64,000 nt of DNA. Source: Phyllobacterium zundukense. GTDB lineage: Bacteria; Pseudomonadota; Alphaproteobacteria; Rhizobiales; Rhizobiaceae. Under the pieces are notes generated by a model. It was not told where the DNA came from, made no database searches, and worked only from the letters and a program-made list of their open reading frames with translations. Shown in pieces: positions 27,731-36,223 of this stretch. The position numbers were made by a program, and so were the translations under genes. The stretch covers positions 926,470 to 990,469 of the forward strand of contig NZ_CP104972.1 of assembly GCF_025452195.1 (NCBI RefSeq), given 5' to 3'. The first letter of the stretch is position 1; each line of letters opens with the position of its first letter.

Positions 27731-28426
27731 ATGCTTTGGCCCTACCCAAATGGCGACTATCCCGAGGGTTATTTTTTAGCTCACGGTGAAGAACCCGTGC
27801 CGGTCGGGCGTGGTCACCTCAAACCAAGTGCTTTTGCTCGTCGTCACGGAGCCGCCATTTTACACTATCGGCATAAGATGGCGTTCTATGTGGACAATGC
27901 CCTGTTTCCAGACGGTACGCGTGGACGCGCCACCTCGGCGGGTTTTCATTACTGGCGTCGCCCCATACGTGATGTTCAACATGCTTGGGACACCTATGAT
28001 ACTTATGGCGCTCACACCATGCTGATACCTGTGGTATGGCGCTGGGGCAGACTGGACATCAGCGACGAGGATATAGCGTTTCTTGATCAACCGGAACAAC
28101 CGACTGTCGACTTGAACTCGAGAACCGGCGCCATGGATACGGACCTCTATGGCGATGCTGAAATCAAGAAAATCGTGGACACTGCGGCTGGAGCGGCAGC
28201 GTTGTTCAGTTTGCTGGTTACGCGAGATTGGGTGAGAGAAAGTGACGGAGCTTTCCTTGATCACACGCACGACGATGGAGCGTCTATCGTCAGAGACATT
28301 CGTAAATTCGGCGAAACATACGGAGACGTTAACTCGCTCTTTCTGGATGGTGACGACTTCAAGCAGGCGTGTATTGCCATAGAGAAACATCTACACCGCT
28401 TAGGATGGCATAGGGTCGGGCCATAA
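27731..28426 (+). CDS. Hypothetical protein, about 230 aa
   Basis: The start at 27731 (MLWPYPNGDYPEGYFLAHGE) is preferred; the frame stays open to 27686. The protein is soluble, rich in aromatic residues and acidic patches (DTYDTYGAHTMLIPVVWRWG; WVRESDGAFLDHTHDDGASI), with no signal peptide. The central AGAAALFSLLVTRDW could be a buried helix. I recognise no family. Base composition resembles its neighbours, and the long open frame with consistent third-position GC argues that it is real. Confidence 0.5.
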   Translation: MLWPYPNGDYPEGYFLAHGEEPVPVGRGHLKPSAFARRHGAAILHYRHKMAFYVDNALFPDGTRGRATSAGFHYWRRPIRDVQHAWDTYDTYGAHTMLIPVVWRWGRLDISDEDIAFLDQPEQPTVDLNSRTGAMDTDLYGDAEIKKIVDTAAGAAALFSLLVTRDWVRESDGAFLDHTHDDGASIVRDIRKFGETYGDVNSLFLDGDDFKQACIAIEKHLHRLGWHRVGP

Positions 28427-28959
28427 AACGCAACCCTCCGTGTTGCCGAAGTTCACGATGTTCTTCAAACGGGTAGCGTGAGACGGCCGGAGGGAAATCA
28501 CTGTTGAGGCTGAGAAGTTAGTCACCGCCACACATTCCTCGTGTGTGTGGGAGCTTAGCATTATGTTGTTGAACGCACCCGCTCAGAGATTCTGGCCGAG
28601 AGCCATTGGGCCGCCCAAGCGCAAGAACTGGAACCTATCGAGCGCGACGACGAGATGATCTACCGTTTCAGGATTCGATAGGAAGAGCTATGGTTGGCTT
28701 GCCATCAGCTAACGAGTTTTCGTACGGCCTAGCCTAGGACTTGTGCAACAACTGCTCTGACGATGGGAGCCAGCGCCGCACAGGATCAGGGGAGCATTCA
28801 AACGTTGCCTCGAAACTTGCTGACGCGAGAACAGCATATATGAGGATCGCCGAGCCAACGTTTCGGAAGCCGCCGAACTGCACAATCGCTGGGCTTGCAC
28901 CGGTTTTCACCTTGGCCACCGGCACAATGGTTGGTTCCGTTCCACCCGAGAAGGCCGGG
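28427..28959. other. Intergenic region with possible small relics
   Basis: At 28563-28680 a frame ending in ERDDEMIYRFRIR and a stop looks protein-like but is unassigned. 28741-28960 is open in frame with the following PLP enzyme but lacks its family character. On the minus strand a hydrophobic stretch (SAILIYAVLASASFEATF) is also unassigned. Confidence 0.35.
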
Positions 28960-30021
28960 ATGAAGATCCTTAAAGTTAGATATGAAGAGGGGAAGTTCCT
29001 ATCTTTAGGGCCATCAACCCCCTATGGATTTTCTGCATCGGACTTTGTCCAATGGGTGTATGAACAATTGGGGATTTGGCGGGGCATGTTCGATAGAAGC
29101 GAAACTACTCACAATCTGTCGAATGAATTTGAACGTGATCTTCAGTTCGTTTTGAATAACGTCAGGAACGTCCAGCATCACAAATTGACGTTACCTAAAT
29201 TGGAAAACCTCGAGGTTCGTCTCATTGATGAAACTCGCCAAGAAGGGGGGTCTTTCAAGTATCGGGGTGCCATTCTAGGTGCGAGGAATAACCGACTGGG
29301 TGTTGTTGCGTGCGGTTCCGGCAACTTTCCGATCGCAGTTGGGTTGGCCGCTTCAAAGCTGAGCCTTCCGGCACTACTGGTTATGCCAGATGACGCTCCG
29401 CAACTCAAAAAGAAGCTTGCGCTAGGATCTGGCTCGGAGACGGTTTTCGTACCACGATCCGAGTTTGTTCAAATCGCGAAAGAAGAAGCTGATATCCGAG
29501 GCTGGAATGCCCTGCATCCCTTCAAAAGTCCGGAAATGCTCGTGGGAAGCTGCACTCTGGGTTTTGAGGTAGCTGAGGCAATCGATAGTTATGGCTCGCC
29601 AACAGATGCAGTTGTTGTTGCATGCGGAGGAGGTGGTCTCGCGGCCGGAACTGCGCTTGGTCTTCGACTTAAAGGGGCCGCTAACACTGTCTACGCTGTT
29701 GAGCCGGAGAACTACCCGCGCTTGGCAGCAGCCTTTGCTACGGGTTGTCCAGTGGAGATTTACCCTACCGGGCATACAAACTGCGATGCTCTCCGGGTCA
29801 CCGAGATAGGACAGCTGGCGTTTGACACAATTCAAGAACTCGATGTCTCGACGACAATCGCATCCGATGCGGGAGTGGCCGCGGCGCAATCGCTGATGGC
29901 AGAAGAATGTGGGGTTTATGCAGAACCAAGCGGCGCTCTTGCGTTAGCAGCGCTTCTGGAAGACCGGTTACCGAGAAAACATAGTCGGATTTGGGTGGTC
30001 GTATGCGGAGGCAATATCTGA
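28960..30021 (+). CDS. PLP-dependent enzyme, fold type II (threonine dehydratase/serine racemase/diaminopropionate ammonia-lyase-like)
   Basis: 353 aa from the ATG at 28960 (AGAAGG upstream), although the frame is open to 28741. The PLP Schiff-base lysine is in EGGSFKYRGA (about Lys100), the Asn and Gly loop in VACGSGNFPIAVGLAASKL, and the phosphate-binding loop is VVVACGGGGLAAG. The C-terminus EPSGALALAALLEDR completes the family pattern. The N-terminal 60 residues are not typical of threonine dehydratase. It probably deaminates or racemises a small amino acid. It is convergent with a racemase homologue 34 bp away, which suggests a shared amino-acid theme. Confidence 0.85.
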   Translation: MKILKVRYEEGKFLSLGPSTPYGFSASDFVQWVYEQLGIWRGMFDRSETTHNLSNEFERDLQFVLNNVRNVQHHKLTLPKLENLEVRLIDETRQEGGSFKYRGAILGARNNRLGVVACGSGNFPIAVGLAASKLSLPALLVMPDDAPQLKKKLALGSGSETVFVPRSEFVQIAKEEADIRGWNALHPFKSPEMLVGSCTLGFEVAEAIDSYGSPTDAVVVACGGGGLAAGTALGLRLKGAANTVYAVEPENYPRLAAAFATGCPVEIYPTGHTNCDALRVTEIGQLAFDTIQELDVSTTIASDAGVAAAQSLMAEECGVYAEPSGALALAALLEDRLPRKHSRIWVVVCGGNI

Positions 30022-30054
30022 TGAGCGGCTGCCGGCCTCAACAAAGCCCGAAAT

Positions 30055-30837
30055 TCAGGGGCTGACCAGATCAAGCGGAATATCGACGCCGATATGTTTG
30101 AGCATGCGCCGAAAGGTGTCCAGATCATAGTTTTCATCTTCGGTGATAAGCCCCTGCACGATGCTAGTGCCGGCTGTTCCAGGCCCGATGCCCGCAACAA
30201 TGTCCTCTGCAGGATCGAGGAAGAGACAATCGGGGCGGGACGCTTCAAAAAAGCTCTGCAGCCAGGGCAGATGGGTGCTTGATAAGGTCAGGGCATCGAT
30301 CAAAGGATAGCGCTGGAAAATTTCGTCGGCAAAATGGCCGACGGCGGCCTGTGTATCGGCTGGCGAAAACAGGAAAGAACCGTTCTCCACCAGATCAACC
30401 ATCGGTGACGCATCGATAAGAGCCACATTGTCAGGCTTGTTGGTGTGCTTCTCGATGAACCGAGGCAGGTTCTCGCTGTCCACCAACGAACGAACAGCCA
30501 TGATGCCTACGTGGCCGCTTCGTGACGCTGCCAAGGCTTGCTGCAGCGGCGGAAACACGCCGTAAAGAGGCAGGGCACAATATTTCCTCACCTCATCCAG
30601 TACCATGATGGATGGCGCGTTGGAGGCAATAATGATGGCTGAGGGATCAAAGTTTTCAAGAAAGCTAATCGATTGCCGCATGATCGAAAGCAGTTGCTCC
30701 CTGTCCTTTCCGCCATAGGGAAAACTGGCGCGATCTGCGAAATAGATGATATCCTGCCTCGGGAGACGTTTCTGGATCGCGGCGACAATGGCGTAGCTGC
30801 CGATACCGGCATCAAAAACAGCAATTGGTTGGTGCAC
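30055..30837 (-). CDS. Aspartate/glutamate racemase homologue lacking both catalytic cysteines
   Basis: 260 aa. The MurI fold is clear: IAVFDAGIGSYAIVAAIQKR at the start, PYGGKDRE, and helix-strand repeats through two halves. The two catalytic cysteines of glutamate racemase are replaced: the ACNTAS motif reads ASNAPS (Ser72) and the GCTHYP motif reads SSTHLP (Ser187). The catalytic-type Asp near residue 9 and His189 remain. The protein is therefore unlikely to racemise by the two-cysteine mechanism. It might bind an amino acid, use serines, or regulate. It is convergent with the PLP enzyme, with a 33-bp gap. Confidence 0.82.
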   Translation of the reverse strand: MHQPIAVFDAGIGSYAIVAAIQKRLPRQDIIYFADRASFPYGGKDREQLLSIMRQSISFLENFDPSAIIIASNAPSIMVLDEVRKYCALPLYGVFPPLQQALAASRSGHVGIMAVRSLVDSENLPRFIEKHTNKPDNVALIDASPMVDLVENGSFLFSPADTQAAVGHFADEIFQRYPLIDALTLSSTHLPWLQSFFEASRPDCLFLDPAEDIVAGIGPGTAGTSIVQGLITEDENYDLDTFRRMLKHIGVDIPLDLVSP

Positions 30838-31043
30838 TCGTCATTTCCTGTACTGGACACGCGAACAGCAGCAACGGGCTAATCGCCAAGGGCTGAATGC
30901 CAGCGTTGATGAAACAGAACGGCAGATGATCGCCTCACAAAGCCTAATATTTCGTAGAGGGCAACCGGCCTGTCCGGACAAAGCATTCGAAGCTCCACCA
31001 ATTTCGCGAAGCGTTGTACCCAACGAAGTGAATCACAATGGCT

Positions 31044-31376
31044 TTACCTGTCAGGATAGGTCCAAAGCTCATCGTCGGCCCTTATTGCAGCCACTACTGA
31101 TTGAGCCCTTTCACGGGTGTCGGACCTTTCTCCAATACCCATGTGTTCAGCTTCAATCTGGACTAAGTAACTTACTACCTCGGCATCAGGAGCGCCTCTC
31201 CGCAACTGACCCGCCGCATAAATCAGGTAGCGATCGTATTCATCCGCGAAGCCTCGACAGTCTTCGTCGTCCCAGCTTTGTCCGGCCGACAATAGTGCGA
31301 TTGGATCCCAAATCGACCAACCGATATCGCGCAATCGCGAAAGCTTAATCTTAGGCGGTGGGGTCAGCGGAGCCAT
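31044..31376 (-). CDS. Conserved hypothetical protein, 110 aa
   Basis: It opens MAPLTPPPKIKLSRLRDIGW, then SIWDPIALL, DEYDRYLIYAAGQLRRG and VVSYLVQIEAEHMGIG. This resembles a small helical protein common in rhizobia, with the RDIGWxxWDPIGL and ADEYDxYLxxAA pattern, close to DUF1871-like proteins. No catalytic residues are evident. The function is unknown; such proteins are sometimes found beside contact-dependent or toxin loci. The gene stands alone. Confidence 0.6.
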   Translation of the reverse strand: MAPLTPPPKIKLSRLRDIGWSIWDPIALLSAGQSWDDEDCRGFADEYDRYLIYAAGQLRRGAPDAEVVSYLVQIEAEHMGIGERSDTRERAQSVVAAIRADDELWTYPDR

Positions 31377-31433
31377 CTTTTCATCCGTGGCGATACATCT
31401 TGTCGTGAGACTACAGGGAGTAGCAAAAGTCCG

Positions 31434-31884
31434 CTACGGGCCATTAGGGCCGGTACTCCTGCTTTCCACTCGTCTGGCAGGCGATGCCGTTTGGAACAAA
31501 CGAGCATCGTGCTCGTAAATCGCATCTGTGATGGAGAACACCTGAGCGGCCAGGGGTGTCCCGATCACGTCCTTGCGGGCCAATGCAGTGCGCGCGAAGT
31601 CTCCGTTTGCGGCTGGTCTGCCAGTGGCGTCGATCACCATCAACACGGGGCTGCCATCCGGTTGTTGACGATGGAGAAGCGCAACGGTGAAGCGGTCGTC
31701 AGCGGTTGCACCTTCACCCCAGCGTCCAAGGACGAGGTCGAGATTGGCTCCCGGATCCCTCAGGTGACCCCTCTGTCCAGTGCACCCAGTAGGCCGCCGA
31801 CGCGACTTCACCGTCGTAGACGAAGCCCCAGACGCAGCGGCTCTCCTTGCCACAGCAATCGCAATGGCCAGAGCTCTCGCCCAT
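31434..31884 (-). pseudogene. Hypothetical CxxC protein, frameshifted
   Basis: One frame from the ATG at 31884 reads MGESSGHCDCCGKESRCVWG, then FVYDGEVASAAYWVHWTEG. The logical continuation HLRDPGANLDLVLGRWGEGA, DRFTVALLHRQQPDGSPVLM and VIDATGRPAANGDFARTALA is in the next frame, with the join near 31765. The combined protein is about 145 aa with an N-terminal CDCCG zinc-type motif. The family is recognised only as a recurring hypothetical protein. A single indel or sequencing error is the simplest explanation. Confidence 0.55.
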
Positions 31885-32499
31885 CGTCTCTACCCTGAAG
31901 TGATGCCGTCGAGGTCGTCGGAACATCCTGCGAGCATATCGGTCCGAAGGGCCGAAATCCATCCATTGCTGCCTCCTGCTTTCCACGACCGTCTGGCGAT
32001 CGATTAGGCCCTGAATTTTCCGATGCTAATCAACCTACTCCTACTTCATCGCGAATGCGCATCTTCCTAGTTTGGGGGGACCGATCGAAATGCACCTTCG
32101 CTACCATCGACTCCCCATACGTTCGGGATGTGTTTCCCGGTAAGGTGCTTAGTAAAGTCCGTCTTGCCTGCATCGCGGGTGCCGGACTGTTTAGCTCCAG
32201 CCGGCATAAACCCTCGGCCCATGAGGCCGCGCAGCACTTCGATTGTCGGGATGGGTTGGCGAAAAAATCTGCTTTATGTCAGCACGAAGGAGTCCCTAGC
32301 TCTGAGGCCTACGGCGACGAAATCGTCAGAATTCATGTCTTCTGGGGCCGAGTAGCGACAAGGTGTGCAATCGTCTGGTCGCCTGAAGGAGGCAACGCGG
32401 TGGGAGGAGCGGCGGAGACTTCGTCATGGAAACCGCCGTTTTGCGTCCCCGCTGTCCATGGAACAAAGGTATCCTCGCTGGTCGGAAGCGACCACTTCA
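31885..32499. other. Region without a supported gene
   Basis: A long plus-strand frame at 32055-32534 has no family character and an unlikely composition. Nothing else was recognised. Confidence 0.35.
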
Positions 32500-32760
32500 A
32501 CCGAAGAACGTCTGGTCGATCCGGGTTCGGCTGAAATGAACGGAGCCAGCCGGGAGTGACAGAACAGACGAAGGCAGCACTCAGGGCTTGGCTCCCGTTT
32601 GTTCGAAGAAACGGCGGTAGCTACCTATTCCCAAGCCGCCGTAAAACCTCGCAGCATCTGTCGGCAGCGCTGATTTACATGAAGACAGGCAGCCTCCGCG
32701 CGGTCCAGATTCTGCTCGGTCACTCGCTCCTACCACTAAGCCACGATGACTACATCGGGC
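32500..32760 (+). pseudogene. Tyrosine recombinase (integrase) C-terminal remnant
   Basis: Pieces match rhizobial phage-type integrases: TEQTKAALRAWLPFVRRNGG, YLFPSR, and ALIYMKTGSLRAVQILLGHS. The last is the region just before the catalytic His-x-x-Tyr box. The Arg of the HxLRR box and the nucleophilic Tyr are not found in frame. It is a decayed integrase. Confidence 0.65.
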
Positions 32761-32881
32761 CGACTGCGGGTATGGCTGGAATGCGCGATACTGTTGAAAA
32801 CTCCGAGCAGGCCCTGCCGGCAAGGCTTGACTGTGACAGGGTCAACCGCCATAAGCCGACCAGTTTTTGGGGGAGGTTGCG

Positions 32882-33856
32882 GTGAACCAGATAGCCATCT
32901 TCAGCGGCAGTGCTCATCCCGAACTTGCGCAGGAAATATGTTCCTGTCTCGACGTGCCCTTATATCCGGTGCGCACCAAACGTTTCTCCAATGATTGCCT
33001 TGAAGTCCAGCTGCAGGCCAATTGCCGCGAGCAGGATGTTTTCATCGTCCAGCCGCTCAGCGTGCCGGTGCAGGAAAACCTGGTCGAGCTGCTGCTGATG
33101 CTCGATGCCGCGCGCGGTGCATCAGCTTCACGCATCACCGCTGTCATCCCGCACTTTTCCTATGCCCGTTCCGACAAGAAGGACGCGCCGCGCATTTCCA
33201 TCGGTGGGCGATTAGTTGCAGATCTCCTGGTCACTGCTGGGGCCAGTCGTGTCCTCACCATGACGCTACATTCCCCGCAGGTGCATGGCTTTTTCAGCGT
33301 GCCCGTCGATCAGCTCCATGCGCTTGGCGAGCTCGCCAATCACTTCTTGCGCTATGACCTGAGCCGCGGCGTCGTCGTTTCGCCCGACCTTGGCAATGCC
33401 AAAAACGCGGCCGCCTTCGCCAAGCGCCTCAATGTGCCGGTCGCCGCCGGTGCCAAGGAACGTTTGAGTGATACCCAAGTGCGCATCTCGGCGCTTATCG
33501 GCGATGTCCGCAATCGCGACGTCATCGTGCTCGATGACGAGATCGCCAGCGGCGGCTCCATTCTCGAACTGCTCCAGCATCTGCGCGCCCATGGCGCCCG
33601 CTCCATTCGGATTGCCACCACTCACGCCATTTTCGCCGGCTCCGCCGCCGCCCGCCTTGCCGCCGAACCCGACGTGCTGGAGATCGTCTGCACGAACACC
33701 GTGCCCATCGCCACCGAAAAGCGCCTGCCCAAGCTGACCGTGCTGTCTGTCGCGCCTGCCTTCGCGGAAGCCATGCGCCGGATCAATTCGGGCGAATCCG
33801 TCAGTGCGCTTTTGGCCGAGGACATCGTCCCGGCCCGGGCAGTCGCCGCGTCTTAA
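32882..33856 (+). CDS. Ribose-phosphate pyrophosphokinase (PRPP synthetase), class II-like
   Basis: 324 aa from a GTG at 32882 with GGGGGAGG immediately upstream. The N-terminal half begins NQIAIFSGSAHPELAQEICS and has the ATP-binding YARSDKKDAPRISIGGRLVA segment. The PRPP-binding loop is DVIVLDDEIASGGSILEL. It makes PRPP from ribose 5-phosphate and ATP in the cytoplasm. The RxPRxSI segment and gene context, away from the usual peptidyl-tRNA hydrolase cluster, suggest an accessory paralogue rather than the housekeeping copy. Confidence 0.9.
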   Translation: MNQIAIFSGSAHPELAQEICSCLDVPLYPVRTKRFSNDCLEVQLQANCREQDVFIVQPLSVPVQENLVELLLMLDAARGASASRITAVIPHFSYARSDKKDAPRISIGGRLVADLLVTAGASRVLTMTLHSPQVHGFFSVPVDQLHALGELANHFLRYDLSRGVVVSPDLGNAKNAAAFAKRLNVPVAAGAKERLSDTQVRISALIGDVRNRDVIVLDDEIASGGSILELLQHLRAHGARSIRIATTHAIFAGSAAARLAAEPDVLEIVCTNTVPIATEKRLPKLTVLSVAPAFAEAMRRINSGESVSALLAEDIVPARAVAAS

Positions 33857-34182
33857 CCAATCGAGGCGTGCCTTCATATTTGTCCATCACACGTCCCGCT
33901 CCGGTTTCGAGTGCATTTCCAGTCGAGTCATTATGCGATTTTCGATGCACAGATCGAGAACACCCGGAGCAGTTTTACACGATAGTGGCGCCAAGCGATG
34001 GGGAATAAATGACCATGACGTCGGCATAATACTCGAGGCGTGTCCAACAGAGCCTTCTGACGTTTTCCCGCTTTTGCAACGCGCACCGATTCAATGTTGG
34101 AGCTGCGTTTACAAAGGCAGCTGCGTTTCATTGTGCATCGGTGCGCCTGTTGGCTTAGATAGTTGAAAGGAAGTTTATCATT
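33857..34182. other. Intergenic region with dispersed repeat A
   Basis: No gene was recognised. It carries repeat A copy 4 near 33915-33945 and a short direct repeat of GGAGCTGCGTTT/GGCAGCTGCGTTT around 34100-34130. Confidence 0.35.
33915..33945 (+). repeat. Dispersed repeat A, copy 4
   Basis: TTTCCAGTCGAGTCATTATGC followed by GATTTTCGATGCACA; it is the most divergent of the four copies. Confidence 0.5.
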
Positions 34183-34585
34183 TCAGCACCGTGGCATCCG
34201 CCTGCCCGTCCACTGGCGAGCCAGCTGGCGCTGTATAAGCGAGTTGCCGATGTCGCGTCCGTTAACTAAAAGCAAGGGTTCTTCCGTATTTGTCGGTCAT
34301 CCTGCCCGTTTTAGGATCACCCCGGACGATCTGGAATTCCTTGCCTTCGAGGAGTTCCTTAAGAGCGGCCTTCGCTTCCAATCCTCGCTTCAGCTCGGAT
34401 TCGCATTTTGCCTGCCCGATTTCTGGAGCGTCGATATTTGCGATCCTGATCTGCTCACGGTTGTAAAGGATCGTGTCGCCGTCCACGACATATAGTTGCT
34501 GACGGCTGATGGTTTGTCCGACGAATGCGACAGCATTCGCCGAGTCATTGTCCGGAATGACAATCGTGGCATAGGTCGGGAACAT
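34183..34585 (-). pseudogene. Staphylococcal nuclease-like (SNase) protein, frameshifted
   Basis: The first frame reads LYVVDGDTILYNREQIRIAN, then IDAPEIGQAKC, and RMTDKYGRTLA, all SNase landmarks (Asp of VVDGDT, Arg of IRIANIDAPE). It then stops at AFS. In the adjacent frame LLVNGRDIGNSLIQRQLARQ and WTGRR continue the fold to a TGA at 34183. One indel near 34275 splits the gene. The N-terminal part begins with weak hydrophobic character, so it may have been exported. Confidence 0.7.
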
Positions 34586-35117
34586 TACGATCGCGAGCAG
34601 GACAACGGTCGCTGTCCAAACGCTTTTTGGTTAGATGTATGCTCGTATTTCAGGTCATCCCGCCAATTTGAGGGCGCTGAATAGTCCCCCTCTTTTTTGG
34701 GCTATTGCTGCTGATCAATCTAGGCTGCTTGCTCATTTCGTTCCCCGGTAAGGAGAAATGTTAGCGAGAAAACAATAAGCAAACTTTGCGCAATCGTTTA
34801 AATTTTGCAACGTCAATCGAGGCAGCCAATCGGTTTTCGATGTGCCCATGAAAAGCGCCAAACGAACGACGACTGCTTTGCGCCCCATACCGGTCATTGC
34901 GGCTCTCGCAGAACTCCGTATTCTGCGACGTCGCAAAAGATTGACAGGCAACAAACCTTCTGCGCAGAATTAGTCCTCGGTGGATACGACCTGCTGCTTG
35001 CGCCCCCTCGGGGTACGGTGAATGTATCGAGCCGCTCATGGCTCCCTTTGCCCGAACGAACGGGTCAGCAACGCAAGCCCCTGACGCTTTCCGTTCGTTT
35101 ATGCAGAGGACCATCCC
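34586..35117. other. Intergenic region with junction elements
   Basis: No gene is supported. It holds an inverted copy of repeat B (34871-34898) and a perfect 12-bp palindromic res-like half-site pair at 34924-34935. Confidence 0.45.
34915..34945. repeat. Res-like junction site
   Basis: CTGCGACGTCGCAAAAG holds the perfect palindrome TGCGACGTCGCA (34924-34935). It matches the half-sites of the putative resolvase sites further right, here abutted without spacer. It is the leftmost member of the array. Confidence 0.6.
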
Positions 35118-35939
35118 ATGCGCGATTTCCGCGATGCCAAAGCTATGGCGAAAACCCTACGTGAAGCGCTTCACGCCAAATCTGTCACCTTCACCAACAG
35201 TGAGAGCCAGGAGCTCGTTGCTCGAATTCTTGGCTTTCGAGACTGGAACGTATTGGCCGCAACGATCCAAGCGACGCAGCCGAGAGCGAAATCGGTGAGT
35301 GCCGAAACGTCCATTGCCGCGGGGGCGGAGATCCCCCTCGTTCCTATGCGGGACTTGGTTCTGTTTCCGCACATGATCTCGCGGATTTTCGTGGCACGCG
35401 AGAAAACCCGACAGGCCGTGGAACACGCTCTTGCCAGCGACCGGCGCGTTCTCGTTGTCGCCCAAAGGCATGGCGGCGAGGACCACCCCAGCACTCTTGA
35501 AGCCCTCTATCCAGTGGGAGTCATAGCAAACGTGGTCGATCGCCAGACACAGGTGGACGGGACCCTCAAGGTTACCGTCTGCGGGCTTCAGCGAACAGGC
35601 ATGGTCCGGCTGACCGATGACGGGTTCCTGGCGGCGGAGGTTACGCCGTTTGACGACGAACGCGGCCAGTCGACGGAGGCAGCCGCTCTGTCGAGTGCGG
35701 TTCTCGATGCGTACCAGATCTACGCCGAGGTCGATTTTTCTGCACTACCGCCGGGATCCAAAGCCAGGTTCGGCCTACCTTCGATCGGAAACCCCAGCCT
35801 GTTAGCCGACACAGTCGCCCCTTTGCTATCGACCAGTATCGAACAGAAGCAGCAACTCTTGGAAACCAATGACGTGGTGGCTCGTCTCCAAAGACTCATC
35901 GAGCTGATGAGCAATGGCCGACCCAAAGCTGTCGCATAA
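35118..35939 (+). CDS. Lon N-terminal (LAN) domain protein with an N-terminal small 'glyoxalase-superfamily' domain
   Basis: 273 aa, AGAGGA upstream of the ATG. Residues 1-55 (MRDFRDAKAMAKTLREALHA; SESQELVARILGFRDWNVLA) form a short helical domain seen fused to various enzymes in rhizobia. Residues 70-265 are a Lon substrate-binding domain: EIPLVPMRDLVLFPHMISRI, RVLVVAQRHGGED, LYPVGVIANVVD. No AAA+ or protease domain follows, so it is a stand-alone LAN domain that may bind substrates or modulate Lon. Its TAA stop lies inside a res-like site (35931-35957). Confidence 0.82.
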   Translation: MRDFRDAKAMAKTLREALHAKSVTFTNSESQELVARILGFRDWNVLAATIQATQPRAKSVSAETSIAAGAEIPLVPMRDLVLFPHMISRIFVAREKTRQAVEHALASDRRVLVVAQRHGGEDHPSTLEALYPVGVIANVVDRQTQVDGTLKVTVCGLQRTGMVRLTDDGFLAAEVTPFDDERGQSTEAAALSSAVLDAYQIYAEVDFSALPPGSKARFGLPSIGNPSLLADTVAPLLSTSIEQKQQLLETNDVVARLQRLIELMSNGRPKAVA

Positions 35940-35957
35940 ATACCGACTTTTGCGGCG
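35931..35957 (+). repeat. Res-like junction site overlapping the Lon-N domain stop codon
   Basis: GTCGCATAAATACC then GACTTTTGCGGCG. The two half-sites are GTCGCA and TTTTGCGGC. The gene stop TAA (35937-35939) is within the left half. Confidence 0.65.
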
Positions 35958-36044
35958 CACCTGCTTTCCTGAAAGGGATTGAGAATTCTCGTCGCGGAAC
36001 TCTCTCGCTAAAGTTGGAGTTTCGCGGCGGATTTTTGTGACGGC

Positions 36045-36074
36045 CAATGACCGGTTTGGGGGCCAAAAGCAGAC
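36045..36074 (+). repeat. Repeat B (AATGACCGG element)
   Basis: AATGACCGGTTTGGG followed by GGCCAAAAGCAGAC. Related copies lie near other junction sites at 34871-34898 and 38761-38788 (inverted), 37675-37700, 56222-56250 and, more divergent, 16859-16888. Confidence 0.55.
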
Positions 36075-36098
36075 ATTGCGGCATTGCGAAACCGACTA

Positions 36099-36116
36099 TT
36101 TTGCGACGTCGCAAAA
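36099..36116. repeat. Res-like junction site, perfect 18-bp palindrome
   Basis: TTTTGCGACGTCGCAAAA; both half-sites face outward from a shared GACGTC centre. It lies 108 bp upstream of the next gene. Confidence 0.65.
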
Positions 36117-36223
36117 GGCAGGGAAACCAGTGTGCTTGATCAGGAGTTTCCGACGACTCTTGACAATTTTTGTGAAAATGCCGCTCTTGTCTTGCCTCTC
36201 GCAATTATATCGGAGGCAATATT

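Noticed and set aside
28741..28959. 73-codon N-terminal extension of the PLP enzyme frame
   Set aside because: No family similarity; an internal ATG at 28960 has a ribosome site and gives a normal start.
32055..32534. 159-codon plus-strand frame
   Set aside because: It has no family resemblance, odd composition, and overlaps integrase relic sequence.
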